This document shows, one piece after another, positions 47,360-57,150 of a stretch of DNA of 64,000 nucleotides. Both the position numbers and the translations under genes were made by a program. Positions within the stretch are counted from its first letter, which is position 1. Each line of letters opens with the position of its first letter. Source of the DNA: Bordetella ansorpii (lineage in GTDB: Bacteria > Pseudomonadota > Gammaproteobacteria > Burkholderiales > Burkholderiaceae_B); the NCBI RefSeq assembly GCF_900078705.1, contig NZ_FKIF01000007.1, forward strand, positions 372,001 to 436,000, given 5' to 3'. The notes under the pieces were generated by a model that worked only from the letters and a program-made list of their open reading frames with translations, did no database searches and was not told the DNA's origin.

Positions 47360-47698
47360 ATGATCGAGCAACACGACCTGGACGACGGCACCGCCGACCG
47401 CTTCCTGCTGGACGCCAGGGGCATTTCGCTGCTGGTGTTCCATAGCCGCACCTGCGGCACCTGCCGCGTCGCGCGCGAGCAATTGCCCGCCTTCGACCTG
47501 CCGGTCGAACGCCTCTGCTGGATCGATGCCGGCGACAACGGCGGCCTGGTCGAACGCTACGAGGTCTTCCACCTGCCCGCGATGTTCGTGGTGCGCGACG
47601 GCACCTTCCACGGCGCGATCGCCGCGCAGCTGGCGCAATGGGATATCGAACAGCAGCTCGCGCTGGCGCTGGACAACTACCCCGCCGAGTTGCCCTGA
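47360..47698 (+). CDS. Thioredoxin-fold protein with CGTC motif
   Basis: A 112-residue protein with the thioredoxin pattern: a strand (ISLLVFHSRT), the redox-like motif CGTC at about residues 33-36, and a cis-Pro-like segment in VFHLPAMFVVRDG. It lacks a signal peptide, so it is cytoplasmic. The CGTC dithiol suggests disulfide reductase activity, though partner and role are unknown. It starts two bases after the M20 hydrolase stop and ends five bases before the EamA gene, so all three are co-transcribed. Confidence 0.82.
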   Translation: MIEQHDLDDGTADRFLLDARGISLLVFHSRTCGTCRVAREQLPAFDLPVERLCWIDAGDNGGLVERYEVFHLPAMFVVRDGTFHGAIAAQLAQWDIEQQLALALDNYPAELP

Positions 47699-47703
47699 TT
47701 CCG

Positions 47704-48636
47704 ATGCCGCCCGCCATCCGCCGTCCGCTGGACGGCACCGCCACCGGCATCATGCTGCTGCTGTGCGTGTGCTGGGCCTTCCAGCAGGTCGCGATCAAGC
47801 TGGTGGCCGCGGACATCGCGCCCACGCTGCAGATCGGGCTGCGCTCGGCGTTCGCCGCCGTGGTGCTGGGCATCTTCGTGCTGCGCCGCGAAGGCCTGGG
47901 CATGCTGCGCGACGGCACGCTGCCCGCCGGCCTGCTGGTGGGCCTGCTGTTCGCGGCGGAATTCCTGCTGGTCGCGCTGGCCTTGCGGTTCACCACGGCC
48001 TCGCACGTGGCGGTGTTCCTGTACACCGCCCCCATCTTCACCGCGCTGGGCCTGCACCTGCGCCTGCCCGAGGAGCGCCTGCTGCCCCTGCAATGGGTGG
48101 GCGTGCTGCTGGCCTTCGTCGGCATCGCGGTGGCCTTCCTGGGCAAGCGCGATGGGGCGCCGCCGTCCGCGCCGGACATGCTGCTGGGCGATTTCCTGGC
48201 CTTGCTGGCCGGCCTGGCGTGGGGCGCCACCACCGTGGCGCTGCGCGGTTCGGCCCTGTCCGAAGCGCCGCCGACCAAGACGCTGTTCTATCAGATGGCG
48301 GTGGCCGCGGTGCTGCTGATGTCCTGGCACGCGGCCTCGGGCGACCCCGCGCCGGTCTGGAGCGCGCCGGCCCTGGCCAGCATGGCGTTCCAGACCCTGG
48401 GGGTGGCGCTGGCCAGCCTGCTGGCCTGGTTCTGGCTGCTGCGCCGCTACCTGGCCACCCGGCTGTCGGTGCTGTCGTTCGCCACGCCGCTGTTCGGCGT
48501 CACCTTCGGCGTGCTGATCCTGCATGAGCCCATTGCCCCTGGCTTCGCCCTGGGCGCCCTGCTGGTGCTGGGCGGCATCCTGCTGGTCAGCGGCGCGGGG
48601 TGGATCAACGAGAAACGGAAGCGGCCAGGGCGCTGA
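47704..48636 (+). CDS. EamA/DMT superfamily membrane transporter
   Basis: A 310-residue protein with ten hydrophobic segments and the internal repeat of EamA domains (the first begins GIMLLLCVCWAFQQVAIKLV, the second near LLAGLAWGATTVALRGS). RhaT/YdcZ-like DMT proteins usually export amino acids or metabolites. Located five bases behind the thioredoxin-like gene and downstream of a carbamoylase, it may move the amino acid product or a related compound. Substrate unknown. Confidence 0.87.
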   Translation: MPPAIRRPLDGTATGIMLLLCVCWAFQQVAIKLVAADIAPTLQIGLRSAFAAVVLGIFVLRREGLGMLRDGTLPAGLLVGLLFAAEFLLVALALRFTTASHVAVFLYTAPIFTALGLHLRLPEERLLPLQWVGVLLAFVGIAVAFLGKRDGAPPSAPDMLLGDFLALLAGLAWGATTVALRGSALSEAPPTKTLFYQMAVAAVLLMSWHAASGDPAPVWSAPALASMAFQTLGVALASLLAWFWLLRRYLATRLSVLSFATPLFGVTFGVLILHEPIAPGFALGALLVLGGILLVSGAGWINEKRKRPGR

Positions 48637-48660
48637 AGCGCGGGCCCACCCGCTCCCCCG

Positions 48661-49371
48661 TCACGCCATCTCGCCCAGCCGGCGCCGCTGCACGCCGTTC
48701 TCGTCGAAATTCTCCGGCGCCAGCCAACGCTCGAACGCCGCGCGGCGCGCGGGCCATTCGCCGTCGATGATCGAGAACCAGGCGGTATCGCGCGTGCGGC
48801 CCTTGTACACCACGGCCTGCCGGAAAATGCCCTCGAACTGGAATCCCAGCCGCTGCGCCGTGGCGCGCGAGGGCGCGTTCAGGCTGTCGCACTTCCATTC
48901 ATAGCGGCGGTAACCCAGTTCGTCGAACACGCGGCGCATCAGCAGGTATTGCGCCTCGGTGGACAGCGCGGTGCGCTGCAGGGAGGGCGAGAACGTCACG
49001 TGGCCCACTTCGATCACGCCGTTGGCCGGATCCATGCGCATCAGCGCCAGCGTGCCCACGACCTTGCCGGTGACCTGATCGACCACGGCGTGGTGCAGCG
49101 TGTCCTGGCTGGCGGCCTGCTGCGCGACATAGGCCAGGTGCTCTTGCCGGCTGGCGAACGGTCCCTTGAACAGATAGGTCCAGGCGCGGCCGTCGGGCGC
49201 CTGGCCGAACACGTCGGCCAGGTCTTCGGCATGGCGCGCGGCGTCCAGCGGTTCGAGCCGGCACAGGCGGCCCTGGATGGGCGTGCGCGGGGGCAGCGGG
49301 CGTGGCCGCCAATCGGGCAACGGCGCCCCGATGGGTTGGCCGAAGGCATTGCTGAAGGAAGGTGCGGACAT
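48661..49371 (-). CDS. GNAT family N-acetyltransferase, RimJ/RimL-like
   Basis: A 236-residue acetyltransferase. The family's substrate-side region CRLEPLDAARHAEDLADVF, the central GTLALMRMDPANGVIEVGHV, the acetyl-CoA loop around PSLQRTALSTEAQYLLM and the EWKCDSLNAPSRATAQRLGF block are characteristic of the RimJ/L group that acetylates protein N-termini or small amines. The acceptor is not known. The start at 49371 lies 69 bases from the divergent MocR gene, which suggests joint regulation. Confidence 0.85.
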   Translation of the reverse strand: MSAPSFSNAFGQPIGAPLPDWRPRPLPPRTPIQGRLCRLEPLDAARHAEDLADVFGQAPDGRAWTYLFKGPFASRQEHLAYVAQQAASQDTLHHAVVDQVTGKVVGTLALMRMDPANGVIEVGHVTFSPSLQRTALSTEAQYLLMRRVFDELGYRRYEWKCDSLNAPSRATAQRLGFQFEGIFRQAVVYKGRTRDTAWFSIIDGEWPARRAAFERWLAPENFDENGVQRRRLGEMA

Positions 49372-49439
49372 CCTGGCGTTCCGGGTTGAATGAGCCGCCG
49401 CGGATCGGCGGCATGGCGGTAAGATAGGCGCCTCGTGGC

Positions 49440-50945
49440 ATGATGAAAAGCGCCACAGCACCCTCAAATCATGGAGCCATGGCGCCGCCACCCCTTCTGC
49501 TCGATGCCCCATTGCGGCCCCCCGCCGCCGGGGGCCCGCTGCAACGCCAGTTGCTGCACCGGCTCAAGCAGTCCATCCTGGATGGCGGCCTGCCGCCGGG
49601 CGCACGCCTGCCCGCCTCGCGCGAGCTGGCCGCGCAACTGGGCGTCTCGCGCAATACGGTGCTGATCGTCTACGACCACCTGGCAGCCGAAGGATATGTG
49701 CTGGCCGACCGCCAGGGCACGCGCGTGGCGCAACTGGCGGCGCCGCCCGGCACAGGCCCGTCGTGCCCCGCGGCGGCCGGGTCCGACAGCCCGGCGCCAC
49801 GCATGGCCGCCCGCGTGGCCAGGCTCTCCCCCCCATTCGCCGCCGGCGAAAGCGGCTTGCCGCTGCGCCCGGGCACCCCCGCCCTGGCGCGCTTTCCAGC
49901 CGCCGCCTGGCGCCGTTCGCTGGAGCGCGCCTTGCGCGCCGCTCCCGCCGCCACCCTGGGGTATGGCCCGCCCGCGGGCGAGCCGGCGCTGCGCGCGGCG
50001 GTCGCCGCCCATCTGGGCGTGTCGCGCGGCGTACGCTGCACGCCCGACCAGGTGGTGATCACCGACGGCGCGCAGGAAGCCATCAACCTGTGCGTGCGAT
50101 TGCTGGCCGACCCCGGCGAAACCGGCTGGATCGAGAACCCCGGCTATCGCGGCGCCCGAAGCGCTTTCCGGGCGGCGGACCTGCGCGTCGTGCCGGTGCC
50201 CGTCGACGCCGAAGGCCTGGCCGCCGACCCGGCGCTATGGCGCGACGCCCCGCCCCGGCTCATCTACACCAGCCCCTCGCACCAGTACCCGACGGGCGCC
50301 GTGCTGAGCGCCGCGCGGCGCCTCGACCTGATCGCCCGCGCCACCGCGCGCGAGGCCTGGATCATCGAGGACGACTACGACAGCGAGTTCCGCCATCACG
50401 GCGAACCCATCGCCGCCATGCAGGGCATGGTGCCGGACGCCCCCGTGCTGTACGTGGGCACCTTCAGCAAGACCCTGTTTCCCGCGCTGCGGCTGGGCTT
50501 CGCCGTGCTGCCGCCGGCCATCGCGCGGCAGGCCGAGGCGGCCCTGGGCGAGCTGCTGCGCGGCGGCCACCGCCATGCCCAGCTGGCCCTGGCCGACTTC
50601 ATCGACAGCGGGCAGTTCGCGCGGCACCTCGGCCGGATGCGGCGCCTGTACCGCCAGCGGCAGCACGCCTTGCGCGCGGCGCTGAGCGCGCACCTGGCGG
50701 TGGAGCACGAGGTGCTGGGCGGCCATGGCGGCCTGCATCTGACCCTGCGCCTGCCCGCGCGCCATCCCGACCAGGAGATCGCACGGGCGGCGCAGCGGCT
50801 GGGGATGGCGCCGGCGCCGCTGTCGGCGTTCGCGCAGGAAGATGGCACGGCCGACAATGGGCTGGTGCTGGGTTATGGGAACACACCGGCCGAGCGTATC
50901 GACGCGCTGGTGAAACAGTTGGCGGAACTGATCCAACGGCGATGA
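49440..50945 (+). CDS. MocR/PdxR family regulator (GntR-aminotransferase fusion)
   Basis: A 501-residue two-domain regulator. A GntR winged helix (LPASRELAAQLGVSRNTVLI) lies at about residues 57-76, and a fold-type I aminotransferase domain occupies about 130-495. The PLP-lysine is in YVGTFSKTLFPALRLGF and the phosphate-binding DDYDSEFR is intact. Related proteins sense PLP or amino acids and regulate pyridoxine or GABA genes. The N-terminal start is uncertain, with ATG codons at 49440 and 49443 and no strong ribosome site. It is divergent from a GNAT gene. Confidence 0.9.
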   Translation: MMKSATAPSNHGAMAPPPLLLDAPLRPPAAGGPLQRQLLHRLKQSILDGGLPPGARLPASRELAAQLGVSRNTVLIVYDHLAAEGYVLADRQGTRVAQLAAPPGTGPSCPAAAGSDSPAPRMAARVARLSPPFAAGESGLPLRPGTPALARFPAAAWRRSLERALRAAPAATLGYGPPAGEPALRAAVAAHLGVSRGVRCTPDQVVITDGAQEAINLCVRLLADPGETGWIENPGYRGARSAFRAADLRVVPVPVDAEGLAADPALWRDAPPRLIYTSPSHQYPTGAVLSAARRLDLIARATAREAWIIEDDYDSEFRHHGEPIAAMQGMVPDAPVLYVGTFSKTLFPALRLGFAVLPPAIARQAEAALGELLRGGHRHAQLALADFIDSGQFARHLGRMRRLYRQRQHALRAALSAHLAVEHEVLGGHGGLHLTLRLPARHPDQEIARAAQRLGMAPAPLSAFAQEDGTADNGLVLGYGNTPAERIDALVKQLAELIQRR

Positions 50946-51011
50946 GCGCGCAGGCGAAAGCCACCGCGCGGGGGGTCGTGACGCGGGGAAGATTGGATCG
51001 CCCCGAGGAGG

Positions 51012-51043
51012 AGGACCGGCATGCCCGGCGGCTCGCCGGTCCT
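51012..51043. repeat. 9-bp inverted repeat after the MocR gene
   Basis: AGGACCGGC and GCCGGTCCT are separated by 14 bases and lie about 70 bases beyond the MocR stop. The hairpin lacks a T-tract, so it is at most a weak terminator. The rest of the 248-base gap to the hydrolase gene shows no other feature. Confidence 0.5.
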
Positions 51044-51193
51044 GGAGACTGGGGCGCCGCGCACCACATGCCCGTATCCACGCGGTTTCAGCGCGTTTCC
51101 GGCCTTGCACGGGACGGCGCGCTGTCAGCTTCGGCGTCCTAAGATCGATGCCGTGCCGGGCGCCGTGCCCACCTGATTTCCTGGAAATCCATC

Positions 51194-52195
51194 ATGCGTC
51201 TGCTGCTGTGCTGCGTTCTCTTCATCACCGCCCTCGGCGCCGCGCAAGCCGAGGGCGTGGGCCGGATCGCGCAAGGCCGCCTGGCCATCGACGGCCCCGA
51301 GGGCCAGGGCACCGCCGCGCTGCAACTGTCCGCCGACTGGAGCCAGCCGCATCCGGAAATCCTGCGCGCCGTCATCATCGTGCACGGCAAATTGCGCAAT
51401 GCCATGACCTATTTCGAATCCGGATTGCAGGCCGCCCGCGCGGCCGGCGCTCAGCCGTCCACCCTGCTGATCGCCCCGCAGTTCCTGGCCACGCCGGACG
51501 TGGCGCGCCACCACTTGCCCGACACGCTGCTGCGCTGGACCCCGCGCGGCTGGATGGGCGGCCTGCCCGCGCGAGGCCCCGCGCCGCTGAGCAGCTTCGC
51601 CGTATTCGACGCCATCCTGGCCCGCCTGGCCGACCGGACGCGCCTGCCCAATCTGCGCGAGGTCGTCATCGCCGGCCACTCGGGCGGCGGCCAGGTGGTG
51701 CAGCGCTATACGGTGCTGGGCCAGGGCGGACAGGCGCTGGCGGACGCGGGCATCGCGCTGCGCTACGTGGTGGCCAATCCCTCGTCGTATGCCTATTTCA
51801 GCGCGGACCGGCCGCGGACGGTGGATGCAAAATCCTGCCCCGGCTTCGACACCTGGAAATACGGCATGCGGGACCTGCCGCCCTACGCCGGCCACGCCGA
51901 CGCCGCCGCGCTGGAGCAGCGCTATGCGCAGCGGCGCGTCACCTATCTGCTGGGCGAGAAGGACACCGATCCCAACCATCCGGCGCTGGACAAGGGTTGC
52001 GAAGCCCAGGCGCAGGGGCCGTTCCGGCTGGCGCGAGGCCGGAACTACTTCCAGTATCTGCGCACGCGGCATCCCCAGGGACTGGCGCAGCAGGTGGTGA
52101 GCGTGCCCGGCGTGGGGCACAGCGGCAAGGGGATGTTCAATTCGCCGCAGGGCCGGGCGGCGTTGTTCGGCGAGCCGGCGCAACCGGGCCGCTAG
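51194..52195 (+). CDS. Exported alpha/beta hydrolase
   Basis: A 333-residue protein with a signal peptide (about residues 1-19, ending AAQA). VIIVHGKLRNAMTYF carries the oxyanion region, the nucleophile elbow is AGHSGGG, an Asp in LGEKDTDPNHP could be the acid, and the His in SVPGVGHSGKGMF completes the triad. It resembles lipase/esterase-like proteins that include an F-D-A insert. The substrate is unknown. It stands alone between a MocR gene and a convergent DUF2784 gene. Confidence 0.8.
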   Translation: MRLLLCCVLFITALGAAQAEGVGRIAQGRLAIDGPEGQGTAALQLSADWSQPHPEILRAVIIVHGKLRNAMTYFESGLQAARAAGAQPSTLLIAPQFLATPDVARHHLPDTLLRWTPRGWMGGLPARGPAPLSSFAVFDAILARLADRTRLPNLREVVIAGHSGGGQVVQRYTVLGQGGQALADAGIALRYVVANPSSYAYFSADRPRTVDAKSCPGFDTWKYGMRDLPPYAGHADAAALEQRYAQRRVTYLLGEKDTDPNHPALDKGCEAQAQGPFRLARGRNYFQYLRTRHPQGLAQQVVSVPGVGHSGKGMFNSPQGRAALFGEPAQPGR

Positions 52196-52221
52196 CGGCG
52201 GCGAGCCGGCGCAACGGCCCG

Positions 52222-52587
52222 CTACCCGCTGCGCCGCCGGCGCCACAGCACGGCGTACACGACCGCATTGCCCGCCACCACCAGCGCGCCCAGCAGCGCC
52301 TGCACGCTGCGCGTGATGCCCTGCGGATACACGAAATCCAGCAGGTAATGCGCGATGAAGCCATCCGGATAGCCCTGCTGGCCGGCCAGCACGCGGAAGT
52401 GGTTCTCCAGATAGGTCAGCGGGCAGATCGCGCCCAGGAACATGATGCCCGCGCCCCACGCCGCGGCTGGCAGGTGCAGCCAGGCCACCCTGGGCCAGCG
52501 CAGCGCCAGCAGGCCGCCCAGCGCCACGAACAGGATGAACGCCGCATGCACGGCCAGGGTAAGGTCCGCCAGCAGCCGGTAGTCCAT
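52222..52587 (-). CDS. DUF2784 membrane protein
   Basis: A 121-residue inner-membrane protein with about four hydrophobic segments. The start MDYRLLADLTLAVHAAFILF, then WLHLPAAAWGAGIMFLGAIC and the PLTYLENHFR motif, match DUF2784, a family of unknown function. The C-terminus is basic (LWRRRRSG). It lies 27 bases after another small membrane-protein gene on the same strand, so the two may be an operon. Confidence 0.82.
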   Translation of the reverse strand: MDYRLLADLTLAVHAAFILFVALGGLLALRWPRVAWLHLPAAAWGAGIMFLGAICPLTYLENHFRVLAGQQGYPDGFIAHYLLDFVYPQGITRSVQALLGALVVAGNAVVYAVLWRRRRSG

Positions 52588-52614
52588 GGCGCCTGGGCAC
52601 GGGCGAAACCGCCC

Positions 52615-52917
52615 TCAGCCCCCTCCGATCAACCCGCCCAGCAGCAACAGGCCCAGGAACAGCCAGAAGATGCCGGCGATGACGGAGCGCCGCATGAAGG
52701 CCCGCAGCGCCGTCCACAGCAGCAGCAGGCCCAGCAGCAGCAGGGCGAAGTTGAAGACCGACGGCCCCATGCCCAGGGCCCGGGCCATGCCCGCGAAGAA
52801 CTCGGCCAGGGCCGTGCCCAGCCCGCCGAACACCGCCTGCAAGGCGTCGACGACGACGCGGATCGCGCCGCCCAGGAAAGCGCCAAGGGTTCCGAAAAAA
52901 CTGTCTTCCGTCTGCAT
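52615..52917 (-). CDS. Small hydrophobic protein of unknown function
   Basis: A 100-residue protein with an amphipathic N-terminal half (FGTLGAFLGGAIRVVVDALQ) and two membrane segments in the C-terminal half (FALLLLGLLLLWTALRAF and the final Leu/Gly-rich stretch). It is not recognised as a named family. It lies directly upstream of the DUF2784 gene on the same strand. The coding call rests on codon bias, spacing and a coherent topology. Confidence 0.6.
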   Translation of the reverse strand: MQTEDSFFGTLGAFLGGAIRVVVDALQAVFGGLGTALAEFFAGMARALGMGPSVFNFALLLLGLLLLWTALRAFMRRSVIAGIFWLFLGLLLLGGLIGGG

Positions 52918-53073
52918 GCTGCTCCGTCGAGGCGGCCGTGAATCCGGTCTTTATATCCCATCCGGCCTGTCATGCCGACCGGCGGCCACGGCGAAACGGG
53001 GTTTAATACGCATGTCTGATACGTTTTGCAGAACAATCTCGCATCACGGCGCCGCAGCGCCGGAAGGATCACC

Positions 53074-54429
53074 ATGGATTTCGATTTCGACCTGTATGTC
53101 ATCGGCGCCGGCTCGGGCGGCGTGCGCGCCTCGCGCTTCGCGGCGGGTTACGGCGCGCGCGTGGCGGTCGCCGAGAGCCGCTACCTGGGCGGCACCTGCG
53201 TCAACGTGGGCTGCGTGCCCAAGAAGCTGCTGGTCTACGGCGCCTCGTACTCCGACGATTTCGAGAACGCGCCGGGCTTCGGCTGGACGCTGGACAAGCC
53301 CTCGTTCGACTGGTCCACGCTGATCGCCAACAAGAACCGCGAGATCGAACGCCTGAACGGCATCTACCGCAACCTGCTGGTCAACAGCGGCGTGGCGCTG
53401 CACGAAGGCCATGCCCGCATCATCGATCCGCACACGGTGGAGATCAACGGCGCCCGCCACACCGCCGCCCACATCCTGATCGGCACCGGCGGCTGGCCCA
53501 TCGTGCCCGACCTGCCGGGCAAGGAACACATCATCACCTCGAACGAGGCCTTCTACCTGAAGGAACTGCCGCGCCGCGTGGTGGTGGTGGGCGGGGGCTA
53601 CATCGCCGTCGAATTCGCCTCGATCTTCCACGGCATGGGCGCGCAGGTCACGCAGCTGTACCGGGGCGAACTGTTCCTGCGCGGCTTCGACGGCGGCATC
53701 CGCGAACACCTGCGCGACGAACTGCGCAGGAAGGGCCTGGATCTGCGCTTCAACGCCGATCCGGCCCGCATCGACCGCCAGCAAGACGGCTCGCTGCGCG
53801 TCACGCTGAAGACGGGCGAACACATCGACACCGACTGCGTGTTCTACGCCACCGGCCGCCGCGCCATGGTCGACGGCCTGGGCCTGGAGAACACCGGCGT
53901 CGAACTGGACGAGCAGGGTTTCATCAAGGTCGACGAGGAATACCGCACCACCGAGCCGTCCATCTACGCGCTGGGCGACGTGATCAACCGCGTGCCGCTG
54001 ACGCCGGTGGCGCTGGCCGAGGGCATGGCCATCGCGCGCCGCCTGTTCCGCCCCGAGGAATACCGCAAGGTCGACTACAGCCTGATCCCCACGGCCGTGT
54101 TCAGCCTGCCCAACATCGGCACCGTGGGCCTGACGACGGAGGCCGCCCAGGCGGCCGGCTACCAGGTGCGCCTGTTCGAAAGCCGCTTCCGCCCCATGAA
54201 GCTGACGCTGACCGGCTCGCAGGAGAAGACCCTGATGAAGCTGGTCGTGGACGCCGACACCGACCGCGTGCTGGGCTGCCACATGGTCGGGCCAGATGCG
54301 GGCGAGATCGTGCAGGGCATCGCCATCGCGCTGAAGGCGGGCGCCACCAAGCGCGTGTTCGACGAGACCATCGGCATCCATCCCACGGCGGCCGAGGAAT
54401 TCGTCACGATGCGCACGGCGGTGGCGTAA
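53074..54429 (+). CDS. gor: Glutathione-disulfide reductase
   Basis: A 451-residue FAD- and NADPH-dependent reductase that keeps glutathione reduced. The FAD site GAGSGG is at residues 11-16, the redox disulfide is Cys42/Cys47 in [10 protein letters not shown], the NADPH-binding [14 protein letters not shown] follows, and the C-terminal [11 protein letters not shown] supplies the catalytic His from the partner subunit. The start at 53074 is fixed by [16 protein letters not shown] with AAGGAT upstream. It appears monocistronic. Confidence 0.93.
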   Translation: MDFDFDLYVIGAGSGGVRASRFAAGYGARVAVAESRYLGGTCVNVGCVPKKLLVYGASYSDDFENAPGFGWTLDKPSFDWSTLIANKNREIERLNGIYRNLLVNSGVALHEGHARIIDPHTVEINGARHTAAHILIGTGGWPIVPDLPGKEHIITSNEAFYLKELPRRVVVVGGGYIAVEFASIFHGMGAQVTQLYRGELFLRGFDGGIREHLRDELRRKGLDLRFNADPARIDRQQDGSLRVTLKTGEHIDTDCVFYATGRRAMVDGLGLENTGVELDEQGFIKVDEEYRTTEPSIYALGDVINRVPLTPVALAEGMAIARRLFRPEEYRKVDYSLIPTAVFSLPNIGTVGLTTEAAQAAGYQVRLFESRFRPMKLTLTGSQEKTLMKLVVDADTDRVLGCHMVGPDAGEIVQGIAIALKAGATKRVFDETIGIHPTAAEEFVTMRTAVA

Positions 54430-54605
54430 AAAACGCCTGGCGCCTGGCCGTCGGAAGAGCGCTCCCGTCCAGTGGCAAAACCCGCCCGCGCGGGCGCATA
54501 CTGGCGGGCAGCGCCGCGGCGGCGCCATCGGAACAGGGTCCATCGCCACGGCCGATACCGTTCGCGGCTATCGTCGCGCCTATCCGCCCATCGCCCTTGC
54601 CCGCC

Positions 54606-55238
54606 ATGCCCGACCTCACCACCCTGCTCACCTTCGCCCTGCTGGCCTTCGGCCTGGTCATCACGCCCGGCCCCAACATGATCTACCTGGTCTCGCGCTC
54701 GCTGTCGCAAGGACCGCGCGCCGGACTGGTCTCGCTGGGCGGCGTGGCGCTGGGCTTCCTGTTCTACGTGCTGTGCACGGCCTTCGGCCTGACCGCCCTG
54801 CTGCTGTCGGTGCCCTATGCCTACGACGCCCTGCGCATCGGCGGCGCCCTCTACCTGCTCTACCTGGCCTGGCAAGCGGTGCGCAGCGGCGGGCATTCGC
54901 CCTTCGAGGTGCGGCAGCTGCCCCACAGCAACGTGCGCCAGCTGTTCGGCATGGGGCTGGTCACCAGCCTGCTCAATCCCAAGATCGCCATGTTCTACGT
55001 GTCGCTGCTGCCGCAGTTCATCGACCCGTCGCGCGGCAGCGTGCTGGGCCAGGCGCTGACGCTGGGCTTCACGCAGGTCGCCATCAGCGTGTGCGTCAAC
55101 GGCATGATCGCCGTCAGCGCGGGCGGCATCGCCGGTTTCCTGTCGCGCCGTCCCCTGTGGCTGGCCGCCCAGCGCTGGCTGATGGGCACCGTGCTGGCCG
55201 GCCTGGCGGTGCGGCTGGCGCTGGATTCGCGCCGTTAG
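54606..55238 (+). CDS. LysE family amino acid exporter
   Basis: A 210-residue membrane protein with about six hydrophobic segments. FGLVITPGPNMIYLVSRSLS is the signature of the LysE/RhtB family, which exports lysine, homoserine, threonine or other amino acids. FGMGLVTSLLNPKIAMFYVS is the second conserved block. The ATG at 54606 was preferred over a TTG nine bases earlier. It is followed by the DAHP synthase gene in the same direction, 174 bases away. Substrate unknown. Confidence 0.9.
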   Translation: MPDLTTLLTFALLAFGLVITPGPNMIYLVSRSLSQGPRAGLVSLGGVALGFLFYVLCTAFGLTALLLSVPYAYDALRIGGALYLLYLAWQAVRSGGHSPFEVRQLPHSNVRQLFGMGLVTSLLNPKIAMFYVSLLPQFIDPSRGSVLGQALTLGFTQVAISVCVNGMIAVSAGGIAGFLSRRPLWLAAQRWLMGTVLAGLAVRLALDSRR

Positions 55239-55412
55239 CCTGCGGCCCCCAGGTACCCCGGCATCACGAATCCGGGCGCAGCGGCCGGCATCCCACCGCA
55301 CATCGGCAACCGGGCGGTCATAGTGGTATCCGCCCGGACCCTCTCCCCGCGCCGCCGCGCGTGCAATGCGATAATCCCGGGGATGCGCGCGCCGCGCGCC
55401 GGAGACATTGCC

Positions 55413-56531
55413 GTGACCCGTATCGACGACCCCACCCGCGACCACGAAGTCGGCCAAGCCGACGCCACCCAGGACACCACCCGCATCGACGACGTGCGCA
55501 TCGGCGCCGTGCGCCCGCTGATCTCGCCCGCCCTGCTGCTGGACGAACTGCCCGTGTCCGACGCGCTGCTGGCGCAGGTGGAGGCCGGCCGCGCCCGCAT
55601 CGCCGACGTGCTGCATGGCCGCGACGACCGCCTGATCGCCGTGGTGGGTCCCTGTTCCATCCACGATCACGCGCAGGCCATGGAATACGCGCGCCACCTG
55701 AAGCAGGCGGCCGAAACCCTGTCGCAAGACCTGTTGATCGTGATGCGGGTGTACTTCGAGAAGCCCCGCACCACCGTGGGCTGGAAGGGCTACATCAACG
55801 ATCCGCGCCTGGATGGCAGCTTCCGCATCAATGAAGGCCTGCGCCGCGCCCGCGAACTGCTGCTGGAGATCGGCGGCCTGGGCCTGCCGGTGGGCACCGA
55901 ATTCCTCGACCTGCTCAGCCCGCAGTTCATCGCCGACCTGGTCGCCTGGGGCGCCATCGGCGCGCGCACCACCGAAAGCCAGAGCCACCGCCAGTTGGCC
56001 TCGGGCCTGAGCTGCCCGCTGGGCTTCAAGAACGGCACCGACGGCGGCATCCAGGTGGCGGCCGACGCCATCGTGGCCTCGCGCGCCAGCCACGCCTTCA
56101 TGGGCATGACCAAGATGGGCATGGCCGCCATCTTCGAAACCCGAGGCAACGACGACACGCACGTCATCCTGCGCGGCGGCAAGCAAGGCACCAACTACGA
56201 CCGCGCCAGCATCGACGCCTGCTGCGCGGCGCTCGAGAAGGCCGGCCTGCCCCCGCGGGTCATGGTCGACTGCTCGCACGCCAACTCCAACAAGTCGCAC
56301 GAGCGCCAGGTGGACGTGGCGCGCGACCTGGCCGGCCAGATCTCGGCGGGCGACCGCCGCATCGTCGGCGTGATGATCGAGAGCCACCTGGAAGGCGGTC
56401 GCCAGGACCTGACGCCGGACGTGCCGCTGCGCCACGGCGTGTCCATCACCGACGCCTGCCTGGGCTGGGCCCAGACCGAGCCGGTGCTGCACGAGTTGGC
56501 CGCGGCGGTGCGCGCCCGTCGCGAACCGTAA
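55413..56531 (+). CDS. 3-deoxy-7-phosphoheptulonate synthase (type I DAHP synthase)
   Basis: A 372-residue enzyme that condenses PEP with erythrose 4-phosphate, the first step of aromatic amino acid synthesis. VVGPCSIHDHAQAMEYA, MRVYFEKPRTTVGWKG, GARTTESQSHRQLASGLS and VMVDCSHANSNK are standard AroF/AroG/AroH motifs. The start is taken at GTG 55413 with GGAGAC before it; an ATG ten codons earlier is possible. Feedback specificity (Phe, Tyr or Trp) cannot be read reliably. Length is close to E. coli AroG with a slight N-terminal extension. Confidence 0.92.
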   Translation: MTRIDDPTRDHEVGQADATQDTTRIDDVRIGAVRPLISPALLLDELPVSDALLAQVEAGRARIADVLHGRDDRLIAVVGPCSIHDHAQAMEYARHLKQAAETLSQDLLIVMRVYFEKPRTTVGWKGYINDPRLDGSFRINEGLRRARELLLEIGGLGLPVGTEFLDLLSPQFIADLVAWGAIGARTTESQSHRQLASGLSCPLGFKNGTDGGIQVAADAIVASRASHAFMGMTKMGMAAIFETRGNDDTHVILRGGKQGTNYDRASIDACCAALEKAGLPPRVMVDCSHANSNKSHERQVDVARDLAGQISAGDRRIVGVMIESHLEGGRQDLTPDVPLRHGVSITDACLGWAQTEPVLHELAAAVRARREP

Positions 56532-56619
56532 CACCCAGGGGCGCGCGCCAGAGGGCCGGGCCGTCATCCTTCCACTATGATGACGATTCGGTTTCACCTG
56601 GTACGACGAAGGAGCCCCC

Positions 56620-56991
56620 ATGATCCGGAAATTGATTTCCGTCGCGCTGCTGGCCGGTCTGGCCGCTTGCGGCGCCCCCGGCGCGCAGCGCGCGAGCGAC
56701 ACGCCCCCTGCTTCCTCCAGCCCATCCGTGTCCAGCACGGCGGCAAGCAATACCTCGACAGGCGGCACAGGCTCCAGCAGCGCCCGGCAGGTATGCGATT
56801 CCCAGCGTGTCCAGAACATGGTGGGCCAGACCTACTCCGACAGCGTGGGCAGGTCGCTGCTCGGCAGCTCGAACTCCAAGACCGCCCGCGTGCTCAAGCC
56901 GGGCCAGGTCATGACGATGGAATACGACGAAAGCCGCCTGAACGTCATCCTGAACGGCAGCGGCGCCATCGACGCGCTGCGCTGCGGATAA
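56620..56991 (+). CDS. Lipoprotein with peptidase inhibitor I78-like domain
   Basis: A 123-residue predicted lipoprotein. The signal ends at LAAC (Cys17), and a Ser/Thr/Pro-rich linker runs to about residue 55. The final 65 residues contain the I78 pattern: a first Cys in VCDSQRVQNMVGQ, an Arg and Gly in GRSLLGS, and the closing block MEYDESRLNVILNGSGAID ending in LRCG. I78 proteins inhibit serine proteases, so a periplasmic or surface-anchored inhibitor is likely. The AAGGAG site is good. Confidence 0.8.
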   Translation: MIRKLISVALLAGLAACGAPGAQRASDTPPASSSPSVSSTAASNTSTGGTGSSSARQVCDSQRVQNMVGQTYSDSVGRSLLGSSNSKTARVLKPGQVMTMEYDESRLNVILNGSGAIDALRCG

Positions 56992-57150
56992 AGCCGTTTC
57001 TCCCCTGCCCAATGCCCGCGCCACAGGATCAGGCAAGAATCAGACAGTAATCGGCATTGCGGTGCAACACGTGGATTTCCTATCCTACCCGGACGGTCGC
57101 GGCTGCTGGCCACCGCCCGGAAGAAGGCCCCCAGGAACAGGAAATCCGCC